Positions 1-9,363 of a DNA stretch of 64,000 bases are shown piece after piece. Numbering within the stretch: the first letter of the stretch is position 1; every line of letters begins with the position of its first letter. The notes beneath the pieces are model-generated. The model saw only the letters and a program-made list of their open reading frames with translations. It was not told where the DNA came from and ran no database searches. The position numbers and the translations under genes are program-made. The stretch is from CAYOPZ01 sp964406005 (lineage in GTDB: Bacteria; Bacteroidota; Bacteroidia; Bacteroidales; SM23-62), in contig CAYOPZ010000003.1 of the NCBI GenBank assembly GCA_964406005.1, positions 106,761 to 170,760 of the forward strand. The letters run 5' to 3'.

Positions 1-478
1 CATTCAGCAATGCGCGTGCGATTACCACCCTTTGCTGTTCCCCTCCGGAAAGCTGATGCGGCATCTTATATCCCTTTACGGCAAGACCCACCTTCTCCAG
101 GACCCCGGAAATCCTTTTGCCGATCTCAACTTTGTCCTTCCATCCGGTGGCTTTAAGGACAAACCCCAGATTGTCGGTGACGGTTCTGTCGGTCAGCAGC
201 TGGAAATCCTGGAATACGATCCCCAGCTTTCTCCGAAGATAGGGCACCTGCCTCCTTTTCAGGGAGTGCAGGGGGAATCCGGCTGCAAATCCCTGTCCTA
301 CACGCAGGGGATATTCTGCATTTATGGTCTTGATCAGGCTGGTTTTACCGCTTCCGACCTTGCCGATGAGATAAACAAATTCTCCTTCGTGGACACGGAA
401 GCTTACATCTGAAAGCACAAGATGATCCTGAATGAAAACGGAAGCTTTATCAAAACCTATGACGGCATCCCGGGGCAT
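1..478 (-). CDS. ftsE: FtsE-like cell-division ABC transporter ATPase (C-terminus outside window)
   Basis: The first 159 codons of an ABC ATPase are visible; the 3' end lies beyond base 1. Walker A reads GKVGSGKT (about residues 39-46), the Q-loop is in VFQDFQLL, and the ABC signature LSGGEQQR lies close to the window edge. The sequence between them (PYLRRKLGIVFQDFQLLTDR) is typical of FtsE. In that family the ATPase pairs with membrane protein FtsX and activates peptidoglycan hydrolases at the septum; ftsX is not visible here. The ATG at 478 is used because the next in-frame upstream ATG is followed at once by a stop codon. A LolD-type ATPase is the main alternative. Confidence 0.85.
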   Translation of the reverse strand, partial: MPRDAVIGFDKASVFIQDHLVLSDVSFRVHEGEFVYLIGKVGSGKTSLIKTINAEYPLRVGQGFAAGFPLHSLKRRQVPYLRRKLGIVFQDFQLLTDRTVTDNLGFVLKATGWKDKVEIGKRISGVLEKVGLAVKGYKMPHQLSGGEQQRVVIARALLN

Positions 479-630
479 TCGGCTAAAATATTACATCGGT
501 GGAAACTATCAAAGGATTTTAAGTATTGTTGATAAATATGTTAGTTGTTCGCTCCCTGTCCACCCGGGCAGGTAGTGTAAAATAAACTACTTTTAAAATC
601 GTTAAACAGTGAAAGCTTCTGTCCTTCCGT

Positions 631-3600
631 ATGAAACCATTTCGCCTGCCGGCCATTATACTGATTTTTACAAACCTCCTTGCATCACCGGGTGTTCATG
701 CGCAGGAACCGTCCGGCCTGGCTGACCCGTACAGGGTATTTGCGGACGGGCAGGCCCTTTTCGAAAAAGAAAAATACGGTGCCGCACAGGCTCTGTTCAA
801 CAAGTTTGCCGGCATGGACAGGACCACGCCCGGACCTCTTGCCGAAAGGGCGGAATACCTCTCTGCACTTTGTGCCGTGCGCCTGTATAATGACGATGCC
901 CGGTATCTCCTGTACCGGTTCGTCAACACCCATCCGGAGAGTCCGCTTTACAATGAAGCCGTATTTGAGATGGGGAAGCTGGCATACCGGGACAGGCAAT
1001 ATGCAAATACCGTAAAATGGCTGGCCCGGGTGGATCCCCTGGACCTGACCGGAGAAGACAGGGCGGAATATTACTTCATGGCCGGATACAGTCATTTCAG
1101 GAGAAAGGAATACGCCCGGGCGAGGGTGGATTTCTATGAGATTCTGGACGCCCGGAATAAATACAGAGCTCCGGCGCTCTACTATTATTCGCATATACAT
1201 TACGAACAGGGGAACTATGAAACAGCCCTGAAAGGATTTCTTGAACTGGGCCCGGATGATACTTTTTCGCCCATTGTCCCCTATTACGTAACCCAGATTT
1301 ACTTTATCCAGAAGAAATGGGACCAGGTGATCAACTATGCGAAACCCCTGCTTGATTCGGTTACGGAATCACGCTACGGTGAAATGGCCAAGATCATCGG
1401 GGAGGCTTATTTTCATAAGGATATGTTCCGGGAAGCCGTTCCCTATCTTGAGAAATACCATGAGAAGGTAAGTTACAATACGAGCGAGGATAAGTATCAG
1501 ATGGCCTATGCCTATTACATGGCAGGCAATTATGAAAAGGCCAGGGATTATTTCAGAATGGTTTCCATCGGCAATACCGAATTAAGCCAGAGCGCAAATT
1601 ACCACCTGGCGGATTGCTATATAAAGCTGGGCGACAAGCCACAGGCCAGACTTTCGTTCTATGCCGCTTCCAATATGGATTACGATGCCGAAATCAAGGA
1701 GGACGCCCTGTTTAATTATGCGGTGGTCACCTATGAATTGTCCATTTCCCCGTTCAATGAAGCAGTGCAGGGATTTTCAAAGTACATCTCCCTGTACCCG
1801 GCCTCCGAAAGGACCGATGAGGCCTATAACTACCTGGTCCTGGCCTTTATGGACACCAGAAATTACAGGGCGGCGCTGGCTGCACTGGAAAGGATCAGGA
1901 CAAAGACGCCCGATATTGAGAAATCCTATCAGAGAGTGGCGTTTTTCAGGGGGCTTGAACTTTTTAAGAACCTTTCGTTCACGGAGGCCATTGAAAAGTT
2001 TGACGCTTCCCTGGAATACGGGAGGTATGATCCGGCCCTCAGGGCGCTATGTTACTACTGGAAAGGAGAATCCTGGTATCGCCTGGAAGATTATGACAGG
2101 GCCCTGGAGCAATACCGGAATTTCCTGCAAACGGATGGAGCGGTCGGGCTCGATGAATATGCCGTTGCGCATTACAATACAGGCTATGCAGAGTTCAAAA
2201 TGGGGAATTACCGGGAGGCCCTGAACTGGTTCAAGCAATACGAAAGCCTGGACCGGGGAAAGAACCAGCGGATCCTTGGAGATGCCTACAACCGGATCGG
2301 AGACATGTATTTTGTGGATGCCAGCTATACCCGGGCAATCGAATACTATGACAAGGCCATTTCACTGGGTGTGACCGATGTGGATTATGCCCTGTACCAG
2401 AAGGGGATTTCCGAAGGGGTGATGAATCATCACCGGGAGAAGATCGCCATCCTCGGTATCATCCTTGACCGGTACGGGAATTCGACCTATACGGCCGATG
2501 CGCTGTATGAATCGGGGAGGAGTTATTTCATCCTGGGGGAAGCGGACAGGGCCATCCCGTTCTATATGCGTATCCTTGATGAGTATCCGCTGAGTTCCTA
2601 TCTTTCAAAGGCCCTTGTTCAGCTCGGTCTCATCTATTATAACAAGGAGGACGAGGAGCAAGCCCTTGCCTATTACAAACGCGTTGTATCGGAATTTCCC
2701 GGCACGCCTGAGGAGAACAATGCACTGCTCGGGATAAGGAACGTATATGTTGAGGATAACAGGGTGGACGAGTACATTGCTTACGTGGAATCGCTCGGCA
2801 GGGGTATGGACGTTTCCAGGAGCGAGCAGGATTCCCTGTCGTACCTTTCTGCTGAAAATATATATATGAGCGGCGACTGTGAAGAAGCGGTAAAAAGTTT
2901 CGAGTCCTACATTGCAGGCTTTCCATCCGGGAGTTACCTGCTGAATGCGCATTTTTACAAGGCGGAATGCCAGTTGAAGGCTCAGGATACCGGAAATGCA
3001 CTGGCATCCCTGAATTACATCATCCGGCAGCCACGCAATACATTCACCGTACCCGCCCTGCTTGCAGCTTCCAGGATCAATTTCTCCTCGGGGAATTACC
3101 CTGAAGCGCTTGAAAACTATATCATGCTCGAGGCCCTTGCCGAGACGAAGGTCAATATCACGGAAGCACGTGTGGGGGCGATGCGCTGTTACTACCTGCT
3201 TGAGGAATACGCAGATGCCATTGATGCGGCACGTGCAGTGCTCAGTGATCAGAAAATTGCCGGCGAACTGATACGGGAAGCACATTTTAGAATCGCAAAG
3301 TCTTTTCTTATGCAGGATCGCTTTGCGCTTGCGCTGGAGGAATTCAGGATCGTGGCAGGGGAGGTAAAAACGGAGGAAGGGGCCGAATCCAAATACAGGG
3401 TGGCGGAACTGCTTTATATCCGGAAGGAATATGACGAGGCCAGGGAAGTGATCTTCGACTTCGCGGAACAGAATACCCCGCACCAGTACTGGATGGCAAA
3501 AGCCTTTATTCTGCTGGCCGATATTTATATGATCGGCAATGACAGTTTCCAGGCCCTGCCTACGCTGCAGAGCGTCATAGATTATTACGAGGTGACCGAC

Positions 3601-3720
3601 GACGGAATCCTTGACCTGGCCAGACGGAAAAAGGCAGATATCATACAGCGGGAAAGTCAGCAGCAGGAAGTTCCCCGGGAAGAAGCCATTGAACTGGAAA
3701 TGGAGGAGGGCAGTCCATGA
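631..3720 (+). CDS. Large periplasmic tetratricopeptide-repeat protein
   Basis: A 1029-residue protein that starts with a signal peptide (hydrophobic residues 7-22, cleavage probably after VHAQ). The rest is almost all tandem helical repeats of the TPR/Sel1 kind: many units with the Y-x-x-G/A spacing and phrases such as 'NYEKARDYFRMV' and 'DYDRALEQYRNFL'. The end is acidic. TPR proteins of this size in Bacteroidota act as scaffolds in the periplasm or at the outer membrane; no catalytic motif is visible. Its stop codon overlaps the start of the next gene (ATGA), so the two are probably translationally coupled, and it may assist that barrel protein. Function is inferred only. Confidence 0.85.
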   Translation: MKPFRLPAIILIFTNLLASPGVHAQEPSGLADPYRVFADGQALFEKEKYGAAQALFNKFAGMDRTTPGPLAERAEYLSALCAVRLYNDDARYLLYRFVNTHPESPLYNEAVFEMGKLAYRDRQYANTVKWLARVDPLDLTGEDRAEYYFMAGYSHFRRKEYARARVDFYEILDARNKYRAPALYYYSHIHYEQGNYETALKGFLELGPDDTFSPIVPYYVTQIYFIQKKWDQVINYAKPLLDSVTESRYGEMAKIIGEAYFHKDMFREAVPYLEKYHEKVSYNTSEDKYQMAYAYYMAGNYEKARDYFRMVSIGNTELSQSANYHLADCYIKLGDKPQARLSFYAASNMDYDAEIKEDALFNYAVVTYELSISPFNEAVQGFSKYISLYPASERTDEAYNYLVLAFMDTRNYRAALAALERIRTKTPDIEKSYQRVAFFRGLELFKNLSFTEAIEKFDASLEYGRYDPALRALCYYWKGESWYRLEDYDRALEQYRNFLQTDGAVGLDEYAVAHYNTGYAEFKMGNYREALNWFKQYESLDRGKNQRILGDAYNRIGDMYFVDASYTRAIEYYDKAISLGVTDVDYALYQKGISEGVMNHHREKIAILGIILDRYGNSTYTADALYESGRSYFILGEADRAIPFYMRILDEYPLSSYLSKALVQLGLIYYNKEDEEQALAYYKRVVSEFPGTPEENNALLGIRNVYVEDNRVDEYIAYVESLGRGMDVSRSEQDSLSYLSAENIYMSGDCEEAVKSFESYIAGFPSGSYLLNAHFYKAECQLKAQDTGNALASLNYIIRQPRNTFTVPALLAASRINFSSGNYPEALENYIMLEALAETKVNITEARVGAMRCYYLLEEYADAIDAARAVLSDQKIAGELIREAHFRIAKSFLMQDRFALALEEFRIVAGEVKTEEGAESKYRVAELLYIRKEYDEAREVIFDFAEQNTPHQYWMAKAFILLADIYMIGNDSFQALPTLQSVIDYYEVTDDGILDLARRKKADIIQRESQQQEVPREEAIELEMEEGSP

Positions 3721-5372
3721 AAAACATCGCATTATACCCTGTGCTTGTTGCTGTTTTCCTGTGGACAGGAACCGGCGAAGCGTTCTCGCAGGAGAGCATA
3801 GATAAGGAAATCGTTGTGGTGAAACCCTACCAGCCCAGCCTGTCCGATGCAATCAAGATCAATGTGATGCCGAAGGTAAGTGACAGCATTCACATTCATC
3901 CCAGCTTCGATTATGCAATCGAACCCAGGAAATACGAAACCCGCTTTCAGGTAAGGCCCATTTCTGCGGCCAGACTTGTCGGAGTGCCCCTCAGCAAGCT
4001 GTATAAGAGCTACCTTGAGCTGGGGATAGGCAACCATATGATGCCGCTCGCGGTACTTGACATCAATTCGCTCAGGTCAAAGAAGAGCCAGTGGGGAATT
4101 GCCTTCAGGCATTATTCCATAAACGGGAAACTGAAACTGGACGACGGGCAGAAGATCGCCCCCGGATTTTTCGAAAATTCCGGAACCATCCATGCGAAAA
4201 GGATATTCACCAACAGTGCTCTTTCGGGCAAAGCAAGGTTTGCCTATGACGGCGGTAATTTTTACGGTCTCTCCGATACTACACTGGCCAGGGATGACAT
4301 CACGCAAAACTACCTGAAGATCGACGGTATCCTGCGGCTGGGTTCCATTTACAATGACTCGCTGCATCTGAATTATTCAGGGCAGCTGGAATACAGGTAT
4401 ACAATGGACCATTACCGGCATGAAGAGCACGGAATGATCCTGACGGCAGACCTTGACAGGCTTTTCGCGTCGGGGTCCACCTACGGATTCGAGTTCCTGG
4501 GGAGCTACTACAATTCCGGCGGATCCATCGATTCTGCCAACAATACGGTTATGGAACTCAGCCCGTGGATGAGCAAAACCACCGGGGAATACAGTTACAG
4601 GATCGGATTGAAACTCTCCGCAGATGCACACGGAAAAAGTTTCAATCCCTATCTGCATCCTGTTGCAAGACTGCAGATCAACGTGGTAAAGCGTATACTG
4701 ATGCCGTATTTCGGAGTGGACGGAGGATTGCAGGTCAATGATTTCCGCAACGTGGCTTCTGAGAACAGGTACGTCACACCCGGATTGAAGGTCCTGAATA
4801 CCCATCAGAAGATCAGGGGGTATGCGGGTCTCAAAGGCAGTTATACATCACAGCTTTCCTACGACATGGGATTCAGCTACGCTCTTTATCAGAACATGCT
4901 GTTCTTTGTCAACGATACCGGAACGGTTTTGGGAAATACCTTTGATGCGGACTACGATGATGCGGAATTGCTCGAATTGTATGCCCGTTTACAATACAAC
5001 GGGTCGGAGAAGCTCCGTTTTGTGCTGGAAGGAAGTTATGATCAATATAAGCTGGACACCCTTCCCCATCCATGGCACAAGCCTTCCCTGAAACTATCCC
5101 TGAACACACGGTATAACCTGAAGAACAAGATCATTGCGGACGCAGGCATACACTATGTGGGCAAACGCTTTGCCCGGAGCGATCCGCCCTCCCTGTCGCC
5201 CGTAACCCTGGCAGGCTATGCGGACCTGGATGCAGGTCTTGAATACAGGTATACAAAGATACTTTCCGCATTCATCCGTTTCTATAACATCCTTGGTACG
5301 GAAAACTACCTCTGGAACCGTTATCCCGGGGTCGGATTCACTGTGCTGGCCGGTATTTCATACGTTTTGTAA
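3717..5372 (+). CDS. Outer-membrane beta-barrel protein (TonB-dependent-receptor-like, no clear plug)
   Basis: A 551-residue protein with an N-terminal signal peptide ending near AFSQ. The mature N-terminus (EIVVVKPYQPSLSDAIKIN) is a conserved start for a Bacteroidota outer-membrane family. The body consists of alternating amphipathic strands with many aromatic residues, and the last strand (GVGFTVLAGISYVL) has the aromatic and alternating pattern of a barrel C-terminus. No TonB plug domain is visible, and the protein is shorter than usual receptors. It overlaps the preceding TPR gene by 4 bases, which suggests a co-assembled pair. Substrate unknown. Confidence 0.75.
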   Translation: MKNIALYPVLVAVFLWTGTGEAFSQESIDKEIVVVKPYQPSLSDAIKINVMPKVSDSIHIHPSFDYAIEPRKYETRFQVRPISAARLVGVPLSKLYKSYLELGIGNHMMPLAVLDINSLRSKKSQWGIAFRHYSINGKLKLDDGQKIAPGFFENSGTIHAKRIFTNSALSGKARFAYDGGNFYGLSDTTLARDDITQNYLKIDGILRLGSIYNDSLHLNYSGQLEYRYTMDHYRHEEHGMILTADLDRLFASGSTYGFEFLGSYYNSGGSIDSANNTVMELSPWMSKTTGEYSYRIGLKLSADAHGKSFNPYLHPVARLQINVVKRILMPYFGVDGGLQVNDFRNVASENRYVTPGLKVLNTHQKIRGYAGLKGSYTSQLSYDMGFSYALYQNMLFFVNDTGTVLGNTFDADYDDAELLELYARLQYNGSEKLRFVLEGSYDQYKLDTLPHPWHKPSLKLSLNTRYNLKNKIIADAGIHYVGKRFARSDPPSLSPVTLAGYADLDAGLEYRYTKILSAFIRFYNILGTENYLWNRYPGVGFTVLAGISYVL

Positions 5373-5695
5373 AGCGGATATTCGGGGTCTCCGGTTTCCT
5401 GTTGATTTTATGTTGATAAACCGGCTGATTTTTAGGAAGTTTTATGTCCCAAAAGTGGTATAAATTTTGTATTTTTACTACATCATTGGGAGTTGTGGAA
5501 ATGAATTTTTAAGATTTTGATTTTCAATAGATTAGAAAGATATTGTTGAGTCCGATATATCATCCTGCACATTTCCTGGGTAAAACCTGCTGAAACATCT
5601 GGTTAGACCTGTAAAATCACCCTGGTTTACCGGCTTATATGACCCTGGTAGAAGTGTTTTTATGTGTCGGATTCAATAATTAAGAAAGGAATGTC
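5373..5695. other. Intergenic region upstream of gyrB
   Basis: 323 bases without a convincing gene. It is AT-rich in the first half (TATAAATTTTG near 5459 resembles the -7 box of Bacteroidota promoters but has one extra base, so it is not called). The end carries AAAGGA five bases before the gyrB ATG, a plausible ribosome-binding site. No hairpin terminator for the barrel gene and no tRNA or other RNA gene was seen. Confidence 0.5.
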
Positions 5696-7696
5696 ATGGA
5701 AGAGAATGAAAAGACTGGGAATCAGGACGGAACGGTACTTCAGAACGGCGATACGGATTATTCCGCAGAGAGCATTCAGGTTCTTGAAGGACTTGAAGCG
5801 GTAAGGAAGAGGCCGGCGATGTATATTGGTGATGTGAGCATCAAAGGATTGCATCACCTGGTTTACGAAGTCATTGACAATTCCATCGATGAAGCCCTGG
5901 CCGGATATTGCAGCCAGATCGATGTGGTGATCAATGAAGACGGTTCTGTGACGGTAACCGACGACGGGCGGGGCATTCCCATCGAAATGCATGAAAAGGA
6001 AAAGAAATCGGCCCTCGAGGTTGTCATGACGCTTCTTCATGCAGGAGGGAAGTTCAATAAGGATTCATACAAGGTTTCCGGGGGCCTGCACGGCGTGGGC
6101 GTTTCCTGTGTGAATGCACTCTCGAAGTCCTTGCGTGCAGAGGTACACAGGGATGGAAAAATACATGTTCAGGAGTATGAAAAGGGGAAACCTGTTTCCG
6201 GGGTAAGGACGATCGGGGATACGGACAGGAACGGAACGATCATCTCGTTTACACCGGATGATACCATATTCATTACAACGGATTTTAATTTTGAGATCCT
6301 CGCTTCCCGCCTGCACGAGCTGTCTTTCCTGAACAAGGGTATCAACCTTTCGATCACCGACATGCGGGAAAAAGAGGAAAACGGGAACGGGAACGGAAAC
6401 TTCCGCAGTGAACAATACCATTCGGAGCGCGGTCTCAGTGAGTTTGTCGAGTTGCTGGACGCCACACGGGAAAAGCTGACCGAGAATGTGATCCAGATCG
6501 ACACCGAGAAAAATAATGTACCGGTTGAAATTGCACTTCAGTACAACACCTCGTTCAGCGAAAATGTACATTCCTATGCGAACAATATAAATACCATAGA
6601 AGGGGGGACCCATCTGGCAGGATTCAGGCGCGGCCTTACCCGTACACTGAAGAACTATGCTGAAAAATCGGGAATGCTTGCCAAGCTGAAGTTCGACATC
6701 AGCGGGGATGATTTCCGTGAGGGGCTGACAGCGATCATATCCGTGAAGGTACAGGAACCGCAGTTCGAGGGGCAGACAAAGACCAAACTCGGGAATTCAG
6801 AGGTGTTGGGAGCGGTTGATCAGGCCATCAGTGCGGATCTGTCCAATTACCTGGAAGAAAATCCCAGGGATGCCAAAACCATCGTTCAAAAGGTCATTCT
6901 TGCGGCCACTGCGAGGCATGCTGCCAGAAAGGCACGCGAGATGGTACAGCGGAAAAACATTTTGTCCGGGGCGGGATTGCCCGGGAAGCTGGCCGACTGC
7001 GCTGAAAAAGATCCTGCGCATTCTGAGATATATCTTGTGGAGGGCGATTCTGCCGGAGGTACGGCCAAACAGGGTCGTGACAGGCATTTCCAGGCCATCA
7101 TGCCGCTTCGCGGGAAAATACTCAATGTGGAAAAAGCCATGCAGCATAAGATATTTGAAAATGAAGAGATCAGGAATATTTTTACTGCCCTGGGCGTGAA
7201 TATCGGAACGGAAGAGGACAGCATGGCCCTTAACCTTGAAGGGCTCCGTTATCATAAGATCATTATCATGACGGATGCGGATGTGGACGGCAGCCATATT
7301 ACCACGCTGATCATGACCTTTTTCTTCCGGTACATGATCGAGCTGATCAGGGACGGATATCTGTATATCGCCACGCCTCCCCTCTATCTGATCAGAAAGG
7401 GAAAGACCGAGAAGTATTGCTGGTCGGAGGAGGAACGTATCAGGTTTGTCAGGGAAATGAGCGGGGGTGGAAGCGATGGAGGCATTCATGTCCAGCGATA
7501 CAAGGGACTGGGTGAAATGAATGCGGAACAGCTCTGGGAAACCACCATGAATCCGGAAAACCGGACGTTGCGGCAGGTGACCATTCAGAGTGCTGCGGAA
7601 GCCGACAGGATATTCTCAATGCTTATGGGAGATGACGTGCCGCCGCGCAGGGAATTCATTGAAACACATGCCAAATACGCCAATATCGACGTTTAG
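5696..7696 (+). CDS. gyrB: DNA gyrase subunit B
   Basis: A 666-residue ATPase subunit of gyrase, the type II topoisomerase that adds negative supercoils. The GHKL ATPase motifs are present: EVIDNSIDEA near residue 60, DDGRGIP, and GGLHGVG. The TOPRIM motifs EGDSAGG and DADVDGSHI are in the second half, and the C-terminus ends with the gyrase tail (QRYKGLGEMN, then NPENRTLRQV). There is no large insertion. The length fits Bacteroidota GyrB, and the QRYKGLGEMN form favours GyrB over ParE. The gene is monocistronic and its stop overlaps the convergent glycosylase gene by a few bases. Confidence 0.97.
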   Translation: MEENEKTGNQDGTVLQNGDTDYSAESIQVLEGLEAVRKRPAMYIGDVSIKGLHHLVYEVIDNSIDEALAGYCSQIDVVINEDGSVTVTDDGRGIPIEMHEKEKKSALEVVMTLLHAGGKFNKDSYKVSGGLHGVGVSCVNALSKSLRAEVHRDGKIHVQEYEKGKPVSGVRTIGDTDRNGTIISFTPDDTIFITTDFNFEILASRLHELSFLNKGINLSITDMREKEENGNGNGNFRSEQYHSERGLSEFVELLDATREKLTENVIQIDTEKNNVPVEIALQYNTSFSENVHSYANNINTIEGGTHLAGFRRGLTRTLKNYAEKSGMLAKLKFDISGDDFREGLTAIISVKVQEPQFEGQTKTKLGNSEVLGAVDQAISADLSNYLEENPRDAKTIVQKVILAATARHAARKAREMVQRKNILSGAGLPGKLADCAEKDPAHSEIYLVEGDSAGGTAKQGRDRHFQAIMPLRGKILNVEKAMQHKIFENEEIRNIFTALGVNIGTEEDSMALNLEGLRYHKIIIMTDADVDGSHITTLIMTFFFRYMIELIRDGYLYIATPPLYLIRKGKTEKYCWSEEERIRFVREMSGGGSDGGIHVQRYKGLGEMNAEQLWETTMNPENRTLRQVTIQSAAEADRIFSMLMGDDVPPRREFIETHAKYANIDV

Positions 7697-8385
7697 ACCT
7701 TGCGTGATTTCTTCCTTTCAATGACTTTGAGGGCTTCGCGCCGGCTGAGGGGGGAAAGCCGGCGGGAGGATACAAAATCGACAACCGCCTGCGGACGGGT
7801 TTTTGAATACTCCCTGAGTGCCCATCCGATGGCTTTACGTATCCAGAATGACCTGTGATCTGAAAGCCGTTCGATAAAACCGAAAAGCAGATCCGTATCT
7901 GTTTCCTCCTTATATCCCAGCTGGAAAAGCAGACAGGTCCGTTGCAGCCATATATTCCCGGAGTCCATCCAGGTGCTTGTTTTGGGCACGATGGTCTCAG
8001 GATGGTTGTGCATGACTGCACCCACCAGCCGGGCGGCGATTCCGTCTACAGTATCCCACCATGATTTGGTGATGATGAGGTATTCGAGCAGGGGGAAATG
8101 ATACGGTGTCAAATTGTTTTTTATACGCTCCAGTAAAGACAATGCCGCATACTGGCATTCGCGCATTTCCTCCAGCCATAAAGACCTGCAGACATCTTCC
8201 AGGTTTTCCATGCCAGGAAGCCCGTGGTTTTTCACAAATTCCCCGGTGATTTTTTTCCGGGACGGTGTGGGAATTCCGTAATACCCGAACTGATCCTTCA
8301 TATACCTTTTCATGTTTGCGGCATACTCAGGGTCCCTGCCGGCTTCAAAGCTGCGTATCAAAGGTTCTGTATAGGGGTGTGACAT
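7693..8385 (-). CDS. AlkD-type DNA alkylation repair glycosylase
   Basis: A 230-residue HEAT-repeat protein of the AlkC/AlkD family, which excises alkylated bases (N3- and N7-alkylpurines) without flipping them. The conserved aromatic and acidic residues of AlkD are present: SWWDTVD near residue 110 contains the Trp and catalytic Asp, and RSFWIRKAIGWALREY near 180 contains the second DNA-facing Trp. It starts one base after the dapF stop, so the two genes probably share a transcript. Its 3' end meets gyrB head-on with a 4-base overlap. Substrate range cannot be read from the sequence. Confidence 0.9.
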   Translation of the reverse strand: MSHPYTEPLIRSFEAGRDPEYAANMKRYMKDQFGYYGIPTPSRKKITGEFVKNHGLPGMENLEDVCRSLWLEEMRECQYAALSLLERIKNNLTPYHFPLLEYLIITKSWWDTVDGIAARLVGAVMHNHPETIVPKTSTWMDSGNIWLQRTCLLFQLGYKEETDTDLLFGFIERLSDHRSFWIRKAIGWALREYSKTRPQAVVDFVSSRRLSPLSRREALKVIERKKSRKV

Positions 8386-8386
8386 G

Positions 8387-9181
8387 TCAGGATTCTTCCG
8401 CGGTTCGAATGCTTCCCTTGTAAACGTATGTTGCAGCTCCTTCGAGCGTTACATCCTCAAACGAGGCAGGCCCGGTCTGCCGAAAGGTAACCCGCAGGCT
8501 GCCGCCCCTTGTTCTGACCCGGAATCCCGGTTCACCGGATTTTCCGCCTGCGGCCGCACAAACGGCAGCCGCCACGACACCGGTCCCGCAGGAAAGGGTC
8601 TCTTCTTCCACCCCTCTTTCATAGGTCCGTACGAATATTTCCCCTTCGCCGGCCTGCACGAAGTTCACATTAATGCCTTTTTCCTTAAACGCCCGGCTGA
8701 AGCGTACGGACCTCCCGGCCTGGTTTACGTCCAGGCTTTCCAGTTCATTTACGAATTTCACGTAGTGCGGGGAACCGGTATCCAACAGAAAATGATCCTT
8801 TTTTACGGTAAGGTCATTTACATCCTTCATCCTGAGACGGACGGTTTCCCGGTCCAGGAGAACCGCCTCATGGATACCGTCAATTGTTTCAAATACAGCC
8901 TGTTCTCCGCTCAACCCCAGGTGGAAGGAAAATGCAGCGGCGCATCTTCCCCCGTTGCCGCACATACTGCCTTCGAATCCGTCGGCATTAAAATATACCA
9001 TCCGGAAGTCGAGTGTGCCGTGATCCCGGATCAGGATCAGGCCGTCTGCGCCTATGCCGAATCTCCTGTGGCAGAGCCGGCGTATGAGATCCTCATTCTC
9101 AGCCGGGAAAGAGAGTGTACGGTCGTCGATCATTATGAAATCATTCCCGGTACCGTGGTATTTGGAGAATGGGATCTGCAC
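8387..9181 (-). CDS. dapF: Diaminopimelate epimerase
   Basis: A 264-residue epimerase that converts LL- to meso-diaminopimelate for lysine and peptidoglycan synthesis, cofactor-free with two cysteines. Both are present: C74 in MCGNGGRC and C198 in SCGTGVV. The N-terminal YHGTGNDF motif is typical. The start is GTG at 9181: an in-frame stop lies five codons upstream and no ATG lies between. The alkD-like gene follows after one base. Confidence 0.96.
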   Translation of the reverse strand: MQIPFSKYHGTGNDFIMIDDRTLSFPAENEDLIRRLCHRRFGIGADGLILIRDHGTLDFRMVYFNADGFEGSMCGNGGRCAAAFSFHLGLSGEQAVFETIDGIHEAVLLDRETVRLRMKDVNDLTVKKDHFLLDTGSPHYVKFVNELESLDVNQAGRSVRFSRAFKEKGINVNFVQAGEGEIFVRTYERGVEEETLSCGTGVVAAAVCAAAGGKSGEPGFRVRTRGGSLRVTFRQTGPASFEDVTLEGAATYVYKGSIRTAEES

Positions 9182-9257
9182 TGGCCTGTTTTGTTAAATA
9201 TCGTTAAAAATACTAAGTATTTGTAACATTGAAAATCCTTACCTCGTTTTGAATTTG

Positions 9258-9265
9258 TAACTTTG
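9258..9265 (+). promoter_or_regulatory. Candidate promoter -7 box for htrA
   Basis: TAACTTTG matches the Bacteroidota -7 consensus TAnnTTTG, about 100 bases before the htrA start. The -33 element is poor, so this is only a candidate. Confidence 0.4.
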
Positions 9266-9363
9266 GTTTTACGGAACCGAAAGGCATGTTTTTTGTGGGT
9301 GAACCATTCGGGTTCCGGATTGTTACAGAATCAGATTGTTTTATGTATTAGCAGTGAGAAAAG

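Noticed and set aside
32..412. Plus-strand open frame of 126 codons at the window start
   Set aside because: Opposite the ftsE-like ATPase, whose Walker A, Q-loop and signature are all in the minus frame.
2605..3852. Long open frame on the minus strand, 415 codons
   Set aside because: It lies opposite the TPR gene, which has a signal peptide and clear repeats; the antisense product has no recognisable family and an odd composition.
5459..5469. TATAAATTTTG as the gyrB promoter
   Set aside because: One base too long for TAnnTTTG and no good -33 element, so not called.
8384..9226. Plus-strand open frame of 280 codons
   Set aside because: Opposite dapF, whose active-site motifs are complete. 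The plus product is cysteine- and proline-rich with no domain.
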